A stretch of 64,000 nucleotides of DNA from CAYNRA01 sp046296415 (GCA_046296415.1 JBKBLN010000001.1:992001-1056000); one strand, 5' to 3'. Counted from the first letter of the stretch, positions 15,314 to 23,853 are shown. Translations and numbers: made by a program. Notes: generated from the letters alone by a model not told the origin.

Positions 15314-16942
15314 ATGGCAAAACAAATTCATTTTGACACCGAAGCGAGAGATCGTTTGAAAAAAGGGGTAGATACCCTAGCCAACGCTGTTAAAGTAACC
15401 CTAGGGCCAAAAGGTCGTAACGTAATTCTAGATAAGAAATTTGGTTCTCCTACCATCACCAAAGATGGTGTATCGGTAGCCAAAGAAATTGAGTTGAAAG
15501 ATGCCCTTGAAAACATGGGTGCTCAGCTTGTGAAAGAAGTAGCTTCCAAAACCGCTGATCAAGCAGGTGATGGTACTACGACTGCAACGGTATTAGCCCA
15601 AGCTATCTATACCATCGGTGCCAAAAACGTGGCAGCCGGTGCCAATCCAATGGATTTGAAACGTGGAATCGAGAAAGCTGTGACTAAAGTAGTAGCTGCC
15701 CTTCGTGACCAATCCAAGGCCATCTCCACTTCAAAAGAAGTAACCCAAGTAGCTACTATTTCTGCCAACAATGACCATGAAATTGGACAAATGATCTCCA
15801 ATGCCATGGATAAAGTAGGTAAAGAAGGAGTCATCACAGTAGAGGAAGCTCGTGGTACTGAAACCGAGGTGAAAACCGTAGAAGGTATGCAGTTTGATCG
15901 CGGGTATTTGTCTCCTTACTTCGTGACCAACCCAGAGAAAATGGAAGTTGAAATGGATCGTCCTTTCATCTTGATTTCAGAGAAAAAGGTATCATCCATG
16001 AAAGAATTGCTTCCTGTATTGGAGCAAGTCGCTCAACAAGGTCGTCCATTAGTTATCATCGCAGAAGATGTTGATGGAGAGGCGTTGGCTACGCTTGTGG
16101 TAAACAAAATCCGCGGTGCCTTGAAAGTCTCGGCGGTGAAAGCTCCTGGCTTCGGTGATCGTCGGAAAGCTATGTTGGAAGACATCGCGATCCTAACCGG
16201 TGGTACCGTGATCTCAGAAGAGCGTGGATTCAAATTGGAAAATGCTGACCTAAGCATGTTGGGTCAGGCAGAAAAAGTCATCATCGACAAAGACAATACC
16301 ACGGTTGTGAATGGTGCGGGTGCCGAGGAAAATATCAAAGCTCGCGTGAACCAAATCAAAGCGCAAATCGAAACTACAACTTCTGACTATGATCGGGAGA
16401 AGTTGCAAGAGCGTTTGGCTAAACTTTCTGGTGGTGTTGCTATCATCTACATCGGTGCAGCTACTGAAGTAGAAATGAAAGAGAAAAAAGACCGCGTAGA
16501 TGACGCCTTACATGCCACTCGTGCTGCCGTTGAGGAAGGTATCGTTGCAGGTGGTGGTGTCGCTTTGATCCGCGCACAAGCCGCTCTTGAGAACCTAGAA
16601 GGTGCCAACGATGACGAAACGACGGGTATCGCGATCATCCGGAAGGCCATCGAAGCTCCTTTGCGTACCATCGTAGCCAATGCGGGTGGTGAAGGATCTG
16701 TTGTGGTTCAACAAGTTAAAACAGGAGAAGGAAACTACGGATACAACGCTCGGGAAGATCGCTACGAAGATATGCTTGAGGCAGGTATCATCGATCCTAC
16801 CAAAGTAACTCGTCTTGCTCTAGAAAACGCAGCCTCTATTGCAGGGTTGTTGTTGACGACCGAGGCCGTTGTTTCGGATATCCCAGAAGATAAGCCTGAA
16901 ATGCCTGCGATGCCAGGTGGCGGAATGGGTGGCATGATGTAA
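15314..16942 (+). CDS. groL: Chaperonin GroEL
   Basis: The 542-aa chaperonin subunit forms the double ring that folds cytosolic proteins with ATP. Visible signatures are VTLGPKGRNVILDKKFG, the ATP-site DGTTTATVLAQ, the apical-domain substrate region, AAVEEGIVAGGGVAL and the flexible tail ending GGGMGGMM. Length and sequence are normal. Codon use is cleaner than in neighbours, consistent with high expression. A strong terminator follows 27 bp downstream. Confidence 0.98.
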   Translation: MAKQIHFDTEARDRLKKGVDTLANAVKVTLGPKGRNVILDKKFGSPTITKDGVSVAKEIELKDALENMGAQLVKEVASKTADQAGDGTTTATVLAQAIYTIGAKNVAAGANPMDLKRGIEKAVTKVVAALRDQSKAISTSKEVTQVATISANNDHEIGQMISNAMDKVGKEGVITVEEARGTETEVKTVEGMQFDRGYLSPYFVTNPEKMEVEMDRPFILISEKKVSSMKELLPVLEQVAQQGRPLVIIAEDVDGEALATLVVNKIRGALKVSAVKAPGFGDRRKAMLEDIAILTGGTVISEERGFKLENADLSMLGQAEKVIIDKDNTTVVNGAGAEENIKARVNQIKAQIETTTSDYDREKLQERLAKLSGGVAIIYIGAATEVEMKEKKDRVDDALHATRAAVEEGIVAGGGVALIRAQAALENLEGANDDETTGIAIIRKAIEAPLRTIVANAGGEGSVVVQQVKTGEGNYGYNAREDRYEDMLEAGIIDPTKVTRLALENAASIAGLLLTTEAVVSDIPEDKPEMPAMPGGGMGGMM

Positions 16943-16968
16943 TCAACGTCCCCAATCAAACCTTCAAG

Positions 16969-17008
16969 TCCTGTCCGGTGTTACACTGGACAGGATTTTT
17001 TATTTTTG
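16969..17008 (+). terminator. Terminator after groEL, tail overlapping a -7-like box
   Basis: TCCTGTCC (16969-16976) pairs with GGACAGGA (16988-16995), followed by six T. The T tail runs into TATTTTTG (17001-17008), which fits TAnnTTTG and could serve as the -7 element of the GDSL gene starting at 17025; a second match, TATCTTTG, lies at 17013-17020. Confidence 0.88.
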
Positions 17009-17024
17009 ACCCTATCTTTGTCCC

Positions 17025-17708
17025 ATGACTCGTACCCTATTCCAAATTATTGCCCTAGCTAGTCTCTGGCTATGGGGTTGTCAAAAACCCATCATGAAAG
17101 ATACAAAGCCCACCTTTTTAGCCTTAGGCGATTCTTATACCATCGGTGAAAGTGTCGCGGCCGATCTCCGCTGGCCTGCACTATTGCAAAAGACGTTACT
17201 CGCCAAGGGAATTCCACTGGGAAGTCCTACGATTCTCGCCAAAACCGGTTGGACCACCGACGAGCTCCAAACCGCCATGGATCAATTCAAATTTAATCCT
17301 ACTTATGACCTCGTCTCGTTATTGATTGGCGTCAATAACCAGTACCGTGGACGCTCGGCTGATCAATACCGAAAAGAATTTACCAGCTTGCTAAGTCAAG
17401 CCATTACCCTGAGCGGGAATCGCCCTGCCCACGTCTTGGTTGTTTCCATCCCTGATTGGGGAGTCACTCCGTTTGCGGAAGGGAGAGATCGCGCGAAAAT
17501 TGCACGAGAAATTGACCAATTCAATCAAGTCAATCGAGAAGAAGCCCAACGTGCCGGTGTCTTGTATTTGGACATTACCGACATTTCACGACAACCCAGG
17601 CCGGAATTTATTGCCTCCGATGGCCTGCATCCTTCAGGGTTGATGTACCAAGCTTGGGTTGATCGTCTGATTCAACAGTATCCTAACTTACTTACGACAT
17701 GGAAATAA
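17025..17708 (+). CDS. SGNH/GDSL-family lipoprotein esterase
   Basis: The 227-aa protein has a lipoprotein signal (LASLWLWGC, Cys19) and an SGNH hydrolase domain. The nucleophile lies in FLALGDSYTIGE (Ser37), the oxyanion Asn in LLIGVNNQYRG, and the Asp-His pair in SDGLHPSG near the C-terminus. It is probably a periplasmic or outer-membrane-attached esterase/lysophospholipase of the TesA type; the substrate is unknown. Its last 10 bp overlap the kynureninase start, so the two are translationally coupled, although no obvious functional link exists. Confidence 0.88.
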   Translation: MTRTLFQIIALASLWLWGCQKPIMKDTKPTFLALGDSYTIGESVAADLRWPALLQKTLLAKGIPLGSPTILAKTGWTTDELQTAMDQFKFNPTYDLVSLLIGVNNQYRGRSADQYRKEFTSLLSQAITLSGNRPAHVLVVSIPDWGVTPFAEGRDRAKIAREIDQFNQVNREEAQRAGVLYLDITDISRQPRPEFIASDGLHPSGLMYQAWVDRLIQQYPNLLTTWK

Positions 17709-18958
17709 CATTGAAATTACTTCAACAATGGGATCAAGAAGACTCTTTAGCCTCTTTTCGACCCGAATTCCATGACGATGCTGACCAGGTTTTGTACCTG
17801 GACGGTAATTCGCTCGGAAAGCTACCCAAGGCTACCCAACGCCGAATGAAGGAACTCGTTGGGCGCGTGTGGGGCGATCGGATGATCCGAGGGTGGAATG
17901 AGGAATGGGTGAATTTACCTAAAAAAATCGCAGGACAAGTGGCAGACCTCCTAGGTGCTAAGCCCCACGAGGTACAGATAGGTGAAAATACCACCCTCAA
18001 ATTGTATCAGCTAGCGCATAGTATTCTGCTCAAATCCAATCGATCGGTCATTCTAACTGAACAGGTGAATTTTCCCACCGATCTATACATTCTCCAAGGC
18101 CTAGTGGAGCAATCTTTCCCTTCCCAACATTTAGCCTACATTCCGGCACATGAGGACCCCACCCAAGCCGCTTGGGAGGCTATGAATGAGGAGGTCGGCT
18201 TGATGGTTTTGAGTATGGTGCAATATCAAAGTGGCTATTTGTATGATGTGCCCCGTATCTCGGCTCGTGCGAGAGAACTGGGCATTGAATTGATTTGGGA
18301 TGTAAGTCATGCCATCGGAGTAGTCCCCATTCAAGTGGACGAGTGGGGGATGGACTACCTAGTGGGTTGTACTTATAAATACCTAAACGGAGGCCCCGGT
18401 GCACCTGCCATCGCCTGGGTGCACCCCGCTAAGTTGGAAACTTTGGCCAATCCGATTTGGGGTTGGTTTTCTCATGCCAAACCCTTCGATTTTGCTCCCA
18501 CCTACCAACCAACCGATGGAGCCGAGCGACTCGCCACCGGTACGCCTGCGATCCTTTCCCTGGCCCCAGTTGAAATAGGGGTTGGTTTGACTTTATCGGC
18601 TGGAATTTCCCAAATCCGAGCGAAATCAATTCGCCAAATTTCGGTATTGGAACAACTTTTTGAGCAAGAATTGAAGGATTTTGGCTTTCAACAGCTCACC
18701 ACCCAAAATCCCGATCGGCGGGGTTCCCACCTGACGTACATTCATCCGGAAGGATGGCGGATCAGCAAAGCGTTGATTGCCGGATTGGGCGGTCAGGTGG
18801 TCATTCCCGACTTTAGGCCTCCCCATTTCTTGCGTTTAGGTATCGCACCGCTCTATGTGCAGTACCAAGACATTTGGGCAAGTGTTCAAAACATTCGGCG
18901 GATCATGGAAGAAAAAGCGTATCTCACCATTCCGCTCCTAGCTGGTGAGGTGCCGTAA
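17699..18958 (+). CDS. kynU: Kynureninase
   Basis: PLP hydrolase that cleaves kynurenine (or 3-hydroxykynurenine) to (3-hydroxy)anthranilate and alanine, in tryptophan catabolism or NAD synthesis. The 419-aa protein starts with the family pattern YLDGNSLGKLP, has the phosphate-site region IGENTTLKLYQL, the Asp of IWDVSHAIG and the Schiff-base Lys227 in VGCTYKYLNGGPG. Late motifs RGSHLTYIHPE and FRPPHFLRLGIAPLY are typical. No other kynurenine-pathway gene is nearby. Confidence 0.95.
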   Translation: MEITLKLLQQWDQEDSLASFRPEFHDDADQVLYLDGNSLGKLPKATQRRMKELVGRVWGDRMIRGWNEEWVNLPKKIAGQVADLLGAKPHEVQIGENTTLKLYQLAHSILLKSNRSVILTEQVNFPTDLYILQGLVEQSFPSQHLAYIPAHEDPTQAAWEAMNEEVGLMVLSMVQYQSGYLYDVPRISARARELGIELIWDVSHAIGVVPIQVDEWGMDYLVGCTYKYLNGGPGAPAIAWVHPAKLETLANPIWGWFSHAKPFDFAPTYQPTDGAERLATGTPAILSLAPVEIGVGLTLSAGISQIRAKSIRQISVLEQLFEQELKDFGFQQLTTQNPDRRGSHLTYIHPEGWRISKALIAGLGGQVVIPDFRPPHFLRLGIAPLYVQYQDIWASVQNIRRIMEEKAYLTIPLLAGEVP

Positions 18959-18978
18959 TGAGCGTTGTGTAGCTTGGA

Positions 18979-19026
18979 GATAGCCCCTGTGTGGTTCAGT
19001 GAATATCAGGGGCTTATCTTTTTTTT
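18979..19026 (+). terminator. Terminator after kynU
   Basis: GATAGCCCCTG (18979-18989) pairs with CAGGGGCTTATC (19007-19018) with one bulged T, and eight T follow. Confidence 0.9.
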
Positions 19027-19108
19027 CGAGGGGAACGAAAGGTTTCCCACAAATTGACAAGGAAAAGTGCTAACTTTGTATCCCGTAATCAAAAAACACG
19101 AGCGTATC

Positions 19109-20743
19109 ATGTCTTTGAACGGGACCCCCAAGTCACCCAAATACATTTTTGTAACCGGTGGCGTAACCTCTTCCTTAGGAAAGGGTATCATTGCTTCTTC
19201 ACTTGCCAAACTACTTCAATCGCGCGGTCTTTCCGTAACCATTCAAAAGTTAGATCCTTACTTGAATGTTGATCCAGGTACATTAAATCCCTACGAACAC
19301 GGAGAATGTTATGTCACCGATGATGGTGCCGAAACCGACTTGGATTTAGGTCACTACGAGCGTTTTTTGAATACCCCAACCTCTCAGGCCAATAACGTCA
19401 CGACCGGACGAATTTACTATAATGTCATTCAGCGGGAACGGAAGGGAGATTTTTTGGGTAAAACAGTCCAAGTCATCCCGCATATTACCGATGAAATTAA
19501 GCGCAACGTTTTGCAACTAGGTGAAACAGGCAAATTTGATATTGTGATTACCGAGATCGGTGGCTGCGTTGGGGATATTGAATCGTTGCCCTTTCTGGAA
19601 GCCGTTCGGCAGTTGAAATGGGATTTGGGCGAGAAAAACATGTTGGTCGTCCACCTAACCTTGGTTCCGTATTTGAGTTCGGCGGGAGAATTAAAAACAA
19701 AACCTACTCAGCACTCTGTCCGGATGTTGCAAGAGTCCGGTATCCAGCCGGACATCATCGTTTGTCGGACCGAGCACGCATTGCCCTCTGACATTCGTCG
19801 GAAAATTGCCCTGTTCTGTAACGTTGAAGTCGCTTCCGTCATCGAGGCTATGGATGCGGAAACAATCTATGACGTGCCTTTATTGATGAAAAAGGAGCGC
19901 TTGGACACCCGTGCTTTGTATATGTTGGATATTTACAATGACCGAGATGCCGAAATGGACGCATGGAAGGAATTCTTAGGGAAGTTGAAGAATCCAACCG
20001 AGCAAGTGACGATCGGACTGGTAGGGAAATATGTGGAGCTGAAAGATGCTTATAAGTCCATTGCGGAGGCTTTCATTCATGCCGGTGCAGCGAACGAGTG
20101 TCGCGTGAAGTTGGAATGGATCCACTCGGAGCATTTAACAGTGGACAACATCCAAGAAAAACTCAAAGGGTTGGATGGTGTCTTGGTGGCCCCTGGATTT
20201 GGGGAGCGGGGGATTGATGGGAAAATCGCTGCTGTGAAATACGTTCGGGAAAATCATGTGCCGTTCTTGGGCATTTGCCTAGGCATGCAAATGGCGGTGA
20301 TTGAGTACGCCAAAAACGTATTGGGATGGAAAGAGGCGCATTCCAGTGAAATGAATCCTCAGACCCCGTATCCGGTCATCGACCTTATGGAAGACCAGCA
20401 GGGTGTCACGAAAAAGGGAGGAACCATGCGGTTGGGGTCGTATGATTGCAAGATCAAAGACAAGACCTTGGCGAAATCCATTTATGGCAAAGCGACCATC
20501 AAAGAACGTCACCGCCATCGCTGGGAGTTTAATAATAAGTTTTTAAAGGATTTTGAGGGGGCTGGTTTGGTGATTTCGGGATCCAATCCGGAGAAGCAAT
20601 TGGTCGAAATTGTGGAAATTCCCACACATCCGTTTTTCATCGGGGTTCAGTTTCACCCGGAATTGAAAAGTACGGTCATGAATCCCCATCCTTTGTTTGT
20701 CAAGTTTGTGAAAGCTGCCATCCAGAATAAACAAAAGATTTAA
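19109..20743 (+). CDS. pyrG: CTP synthase
   Basis: Glutamine-dependent enzyme converting UTP to CTP. From the ATG at 19109 the 544-aa protein has the N-terminal amidoligase domain (YIFVTGGVTSSLGKGI P-loop, DPGTLNPYEHGECYVTDDG) and a class I glutamine amidotransferase domain (FLGICLGMQMAVIEYA nucleophile Cys, and GVQFHPELKS with the catalytic His/Glu). A -7-like TAACTTTG lies at 19071-19078. It is monocistronic here, between two terminators. Confidence 0.97.
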   Translation: MSLNGTPKSPKYIFVTGGVTSSLGKGIIASSLAKLLQSRGLSVTIQKLDPYLNVDPGTLNPYEHGECYVTDDGAETDLDLGHYERFLNTPTSQANNVTTGRIYYNVIQRERKGDFLGKTVQVIPHITDEIKRNVLQLGETGKFDIVITEIGGCVGDIESLPFLEAVRQLKWDLGEKNMLVVHLTLVPYLSSAGELKTKPTQHSVRMLQESGIQPDIIVCRTEHALPSDIRRKIALFCNVEVASVIEAMDAETIYDVPLLMKKERLDTRALYMLDIYNDRDAEMDAWKEFLGKLKNPTEQVTIGLVGKYVELKDAYKSIAEAFIHAGAANECRVKLEWIHSEHLTVDNIQEKLKGLDGVLVAPGFGERGIDGKIAAVKYVRENHVPFLGICLGMQMAVIEYAKNVLGWKEAHSSEMNPQTPYPVIDLMEDQQGVTKKGGTMRLGSYDCKIKDKTLAKSIYGKATIKERHRHRWEFNNKFLKDFEGAGLVISGSNPEKQLVEIVEIPTHPFFIGVQFHPELKSTVMNPHPLFVKFVKAAIQNKQKI

Positions 20744-20775
20744 GTTGAGGTAGGATTTTGTGACCTCGAATGTAT

Positions 20776-20821
20776 CCAAAAGCAGATTGTCCTAGCCAGG
20801 GCAATCTGCTTTTGGTTTTCA
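20776..20821 (+). terminator. Terminator after pyrG
   Basis: A perfect 14-bp stem is formed by CCAAAAGCAGATTG (20776-20789) and CAATCTGCTTTTGG (20802-20815), followed by TTTTC. It marks the end of the housekeeping region; AT-rich island DNA begins shortly after. Confidence 0.9.
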
Positions 20822-20893
20822 GGGGAATCGAAGAATATAATTGGGTCGAAATTGTAGTAAATGAAAAAAAATTTATTTAAAAAAAACGGAAGT

Positions 20894-21027
20894 TCATGTT
20901 GATTTTCTTGCCGTTCGAGAGGTGAAAGTGTCATTTCGTGTACTTTATTCTAAGATTCAATAAGTACCGTAAAAATACCCTTTTTTATGCCAATTATTGA
21001 CTTTACATAACTTTTTTGGTTTATTTA
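20894..21027. repeat. 134-bp direct repeat, copy 1
   Basis: This 134-bp block, beginning TCATGTTGATTTTCTTGCCG, recurs at 24031-24164 in the same orientation with only five mismatches by eye. It ends 50 bp before the HTH gene. The two copies bracket 3.0 kb carrying the HTH gene and the double-glycine peptides. It could be a shared promoter region or a recombination arm. Confidence 0.9.
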
Positions 21028-21076
21028 GGTAGGTAATTGGACATGTCCTATACCCCAACAAAACCATGACGAACCT

Positions 21077-21433
21077 ATGTACACCGAATTTAAAAACAAG
21101 TTGGAACATTTGGATGCTTTGATCCGCCGGAAGGCCACAGGCAATCCTAAAGAACTAGCCGACAAGCTGGGAATTTCGGAACGCGCTTGGTACAGGCTAC
21201 GTGATTTTTTGACGAACGACCTCCAGGTGCCTTTAAGTTATTGCACGAAACGGAAGACATATTATTACCAACGCGAGGGAAATCTAATGCTGGGCTGGCG
21301 ACCTTTACGGGAGGACCAGACGGGAAAGATTTCGGGTGGAAACGCCCTAGTTTATTCGAACTCGATTCTGCTGGAAGGGCTAAAGGGAGCGTATTCTCTT
21401 CCTCAAATTTATTTTAATTATTTTTTACACTGA
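21077..21433 (+). CDS. Small HTH protein with a KISGG motif
   Basis: The 118-aa protein has an N-terminal winged-helix-like HTH (KELADKLGISERAWYRLRDF, residues 25-44, then YCTKRKTYYYQREGNL), resembling small Bacteroidota regulators found beside bacteriocin peptides. Residues 84-88 read KISGG, the same five residues that end the leader of the peptide at 23029, followed by a 30-residue tail that is not HTH-like. The gene ends in TGA where a related downstream sequence has TGG (see findings), so it may be a shortened form of a longer reading frame. It is likely the local regulator of the island; that is inference. Confidence 0.7.
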   Translation: MYTEFKNKLEHLDALIRRKATGNPKELADKLGISERAWYRLRDFLTNDLQVPLSYCTKRKTYYYQREGNLMLGWRPLREDQTGKISGGNALVYSNSILLEGLKGAYSLPQIYFNYFLH

Positions 21434-21509
21434 CGGGAGGTGGCAGTAGGTGAATTTATGTTTGTTTCACCTTATGATATTGTAAGGCGGTTAATAAATT
21501 ATATTTTCA

Positions 21510-21686
21510 ATGAAAAAATTAAATGTATTAAGCTTAGTCAAGGGGTCAGGAAGAGATCGCGCAGCTGATATTGATGATTTCTGTGATCATTTCGGTATTT
21601 TATCTTATTGGCCAGCTGTTGGTGCAAAAACTTTGCCAGTAGGCCTCTTTTGTACAGGATGGAGTTATGGTAGAACCTATTTATAA
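21510..21686 (+). CDS. Small peptide, bacteriocin-like, with GSG instead of GG
   Basis: The 58-aa reading frame starts MKKLNVLSLVKGSG, which resembles a short class II leader but ends in GSG rather than GG. The remainder has two Cys (25 and 48), aromatic residues and a glycine-rich end (GWSYGRTYL). It lies 12 bp before a clear double-glycine peptide gene, as in two-peptide bacteriocins. Processing by a C39 peptidase is uncertain because of the Ser. No database family is recognised. Confidence 0.55.
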   Translation: MKKLNVLSLVKGSGRDRAADIDDFCDHFGILSYWPAVGAKTLPVGLFCTGWSYGRTYL

Positions 21687-21698
21687 AATATAAGAATA

Positions 21699-21917
21699 AT
21701 GAAAAGTATATTTAATTTATCTCAATTAGAAGAAATCAAAGGTGGTGTTACCAAATTTGATTGCACACTCATAACCATAACATCTGTCACAACTTCTGTA
21801 TATGTTCCATTAGCAGGATGGTTTATGTTGGGGTATGCGGCTGCTTGTTGGACAAAAAAAATAAAAAAATATATTTATTATTCAGGTGTTTATATTGTCA
21901 ATTTAATGAGTATGTAA
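21699..21917 (+). CDS. Double-glycine-leader peptide (bacteriocin-like)
   Basis: The 72-aa precursor begins MKSIFNLSQLEEIKGG, an excellent fit to the class II leader consensus (LSxxELxxIxGG) recognised and cut by C39-peptidase ABC exporters. The predicted mature part of 56 aa contains Cys22 and Cys50, a hydrophobic segment VPLAGWFMLGYAAAC and a basic stretch TKKIKKYIYY, fitting a membrane-active peptide with a possible disulfide. It follows the GSG peptide by 12 bp. A candidate two-helix immunity protein follows after 130 bp. Function as an antimicrobial or signal peptide is inferred from the leader alone. Confidence 0.75.
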   Translation: MKSIFNLSQLEEIKGGVTKFDCTLITITSVTTSVYVPLAGWFMLGYAAACWTKKIKKYIYYSGVYIVNLMSM

Positions 21918-22046
21918 GCACCTGGATAATTTTAAAATTTTTATTTTTTACAGTTAAATAATTTTAAAATTAGTCTTATTTTGAAATTACAATTGATTAT
22001 TATAGGGTTTTGAATTGAAAAAAATCACCACTTGTGATATTAAATT

Positions 22047-22229
22047 ATGGTAATATTTAGATTTATTTTTGAAGTAATTCGATACTTACTTTTAATAATA
22101 GGTATTTTAAATATAATTGATTTATATTATGATGGTAGATCCTACAATAGGACTGATTATTTACTCGTTATTTCTATAAATCTATTTAATGTATTGTATT
22201 ATTTATATTTAAGAAAGAAGTCTTCTTAG
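22047..22229 (+). CDS. Two-helix membrane protein, immunity candidate 1
   Basis: The 60-aa protein is almost entirely two hydrophobic helices (VIRYLLLIIGILNIIDLYY and YLLVISINLFNVLYYLYL) joined by a short polar turn (DGRSYNRTD) and ending in KKSS. Size, topology and position just after two bacteriocin-like peptides fit an immunity protein. No sequence family recognised. Confidence 0.55.
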   Translation: MVIFRFIFEVIRYLLLIIGILNIIDLYYDGRSYNRTDYLLVISINLFNVLYYLYLRKKSS

Positions 22230-22547
22230 CCAATGAAGATAATTTATTATTTATATTAGGGTATAAAATTTATTTTGTTTAAATTTTGAAGTATAATTTT
22301 ATGCGAATTGGTAAGTTTTAATATATTTGTAAAATTTTTAGTTCTTGATTTTTTTATATTTTTAAAATTATATTTTAACGAAGAAGGTAGAAAAAATTGA
22401 TGATTTTTAATGTTCGAGTTCTTGCTACCATTCAGTAGGTATAATAGTTGGATTTGATATGGCACCTATGTAAGTGTCAGTTTTGTTTACGAAGATTGTA
22501 TTTGAAGCTGCCGTAGTAAGTCAATATTGTTCAACCAAAAATAGTGT
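22230..22547. other. AT-rich spacer without a recognisable gene
   Basis: About 320 bp of very AT-rich sequence. No conserved frame, hairpin terminator or RNA gene can be supported; short hydrophobic frames on the minus strand look like chance products of base composition. Confidence 0.5.
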
Positions 22548-22736
22548 ATGAGAAAAAATTGGAAGCTAGTAATATTAATTTTTGTTTGTTTTGTGTGTTC
22601 AGTATGTTATATATCTGCAAATAGAACGAAGTTTAATCAACTTGAAAGTGTTGAATTATCGACATTGTTTTGGATCGTACTTTTTTGGGTTGTTGTAGTT
22701 ATACGTTATTTTTTTTCATATGACAAATCAGAATGA
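22548..22736 (+). CDS. Two-helix membrane protein, immunity candidate 2
   Basis: The 62-aa protein has a Lys/Arg start (MRKNWK), helix 1 LVILIFVCFVCSVCYISA, a polar loop with NRTKFNQLESVE, helix 2 LFWIVLFWVVVVIRYFF and a charged end. It is of the same build as the other tiny membrane proteins of the island and lies upstream of the peptide at 23029. Immunity is the simplest inference. Confidence 0.55.
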   Translation: MRKNWKLVILIFVCFVCSVCYISANRTKFNQLESVELSTLFWIVLFWVVVVIRYFFSYDKSE

Positions 22737-22950
22737 TTACTTTATAATTGTTAAATTTTGATAATTTGTCCAGAAATGAATTTAATCTAGTTGTTGTTTA
22801 TTTGGGATTTTTCTCTGAAAATTTTAGTAGAATATGGCTTCTTGTGCTGGATTTACTAACTAGGTATAGTTCATTGAATACCGATAATCAGGCTAACTCT
22901 GTAAAGTCTTTCAATTTAGGGCCAAAACTTTTTTAGCTTTTTTTGGATAC

Positions 22951-23006
22951 TGGCGGGAGATGGCAGTTGGTGTATTTGTATTTGGTTCACCTTATGATTT
23001 TGTTAG
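22951..23006 (+). repeat. Duplicated segment upstream of the peptide at 23029 (pair of 21431-21486)
   Basis: The 56-bp block at 22951-23006 matches 21431-21486 at about 82 percent by eye, and each ends 22-23 bp before a small peptide start. Translated in the matching frame both give AVGxFxFxSPYDxVR, and both can form a hairpin from GGTG and CACC arms. Either a decayed peptide gene or an RNA leader explains it. Confidence 0.6.
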
Positions 23007-23028
23007 AACTATTAATGCTTATATATGT

Positions 23029-23166
23029 ATGAAAAAAAATCAAGATTCTCGCTTAGTAAAAATTAGTGGCGGAAAATCTCCTTGGTGGAGAGTTTCTCTT
23101 GGTTTTGCGGCTATTTTTGCTGGGCCATTTACCTTGGGTATTTCAGCAGTTGCGGCATTTGCATGA
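23029..23166 (+). CDS. Double-glycine-leader peptide 2 (bacteriocin-like)
   Basis: The 45-aa precursor reads MKKNQDSRLVKISGG for its leader and then a 30-residue core starting KSPWWRVSLGF and rich in Gly, Ala and Phe (AAIFAGPFTLGISAVAAFA). The core is a single hydrophobic segment with spaced glycines, typical of pore-forming class II peptides. The frame stays open upstream as far as 22895, giving a longer alternative from ATG 22960, but only the ATG at 23029 puts GG at the normal leader distance. A beta-barrel-like protein gene starts 10 bp later. Confidence 0.7.
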   Translation: MKKNQDSRLVKISGGKSPWWRVSLGFAAIFAGPFTLGISAVAAFA

Positions 23167-23176
23167 GCTGTTGGTA

Positions 23177-23737
23177 ATGTTTACTGTAGTTAAGGCATTG
23201 GTAGCTCTTGCTACCCGTGTATGCTCTCAAAGGTTTATAAATATTTATGTTATTTCGATTGTTTTCGGAATATGCGATTCTTCTACAGCTCAAAATGAGA
23301 GACATTATTTCTCATCTTTTGAGATTAGATCAATTGGCCTTTCTCAAATTCCTTTTCAATATAAGATTGGTGTACCGTCCTTAAAGCAAGATGATTTTAC
23401 GTTATGGCACTTTATAAGTGTTGAGTCAAATCGAAAACTTTCTTCTGCATTTGGAGTAGGTACGGGATATCTTGGTAGAGGATTTCAAATCCCAGGTTCT
23501 ATGTTCCTTCTAGGGGAATTTCAATTAAGATATGTTACGCCAAAATACAAAGAGATTTATCCAACATTGATGCACCTAAGTAAATTTGGATTGGGTTATC
23601 GCTTTCAAAGACCAGTTTCACTGACACTTATGATGAGTTTTGATAATGAATGGTCTTTTTTTACTGAATTTGGGTTACTTTATCCAATAATTTGTAAACC
23701 AAAACCAACATTACGGCGTCAGTTGCGATGTCCGTAA
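23177..23737 (+). CDS. Putative exported outer-membrane-barrel-like protein
   Basis: The 186-aa product has an N-terminal hydrophobic stretch ending STAQ (FINIYVISIVFGICDSSTAQ) that looks like a signal peptide, preceded by an unusually long N-region, so the true start may be internal. The rest alternates polar and hydrophobic residues with turns (FGVGTGYLGRGFQIPG, LLGEFQLRYVTPKY, FGLGYRFQRPVSLTLMM), as in small outer-membrane barrels. It starts 10 bp after the second double-glycine peptide, so co-transcription is likely. A role in peptide release or self-protection is speculative. Confidence 0.55.
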   Translation: MFTVVKALVALATRVCSQRFINIYVISIVFGICDSSTAQNERHYFSSFEIRSIGLSQIPFQYKIGVPSLKQDDFTLWHFISVESNRKLSSAFGVGTGYLGRGFQIPGSMFLLGEFQLRYVTPKYKEIYPTLMHLSKFGLGYRFQRPVSLTLMMSFDNEWSFFTEFGLLYPIICKPKPTLRRQLRCP

Positions 23738-23853
23738 ATTTACCAGAGCATTAATTTTAGTTTATTTTTCAATATGCTGGATTTCGCTGATAAAAGTAAT
23801 TTACTTTTCTATTTAATGGCTTCCTGTTAGTTTAACGCAACAACCGAATATGC

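Noticed and set aside
22256..22465. 69-residue minus-strand frame
   Set aside because: Low-complexity Asn/Lys/Ile composition typical of random AT-rich sequence; no neighbour or motif support.
22748..22936. 62-residue frame between the second immunity candidate and the second double-glycine peptide
   Set aside because: It needs a TTG start, lacks a clear membrane or leader pattern and is likely a chance frame in AT-rich DNA.
22960..23166. Longer 68-residue start for the second double-glycine peptide
   Set aside because: It would put GG at residues 37-38, too far for a class II leader, while the ATG at 23029 gives the normal 15-residue leader.
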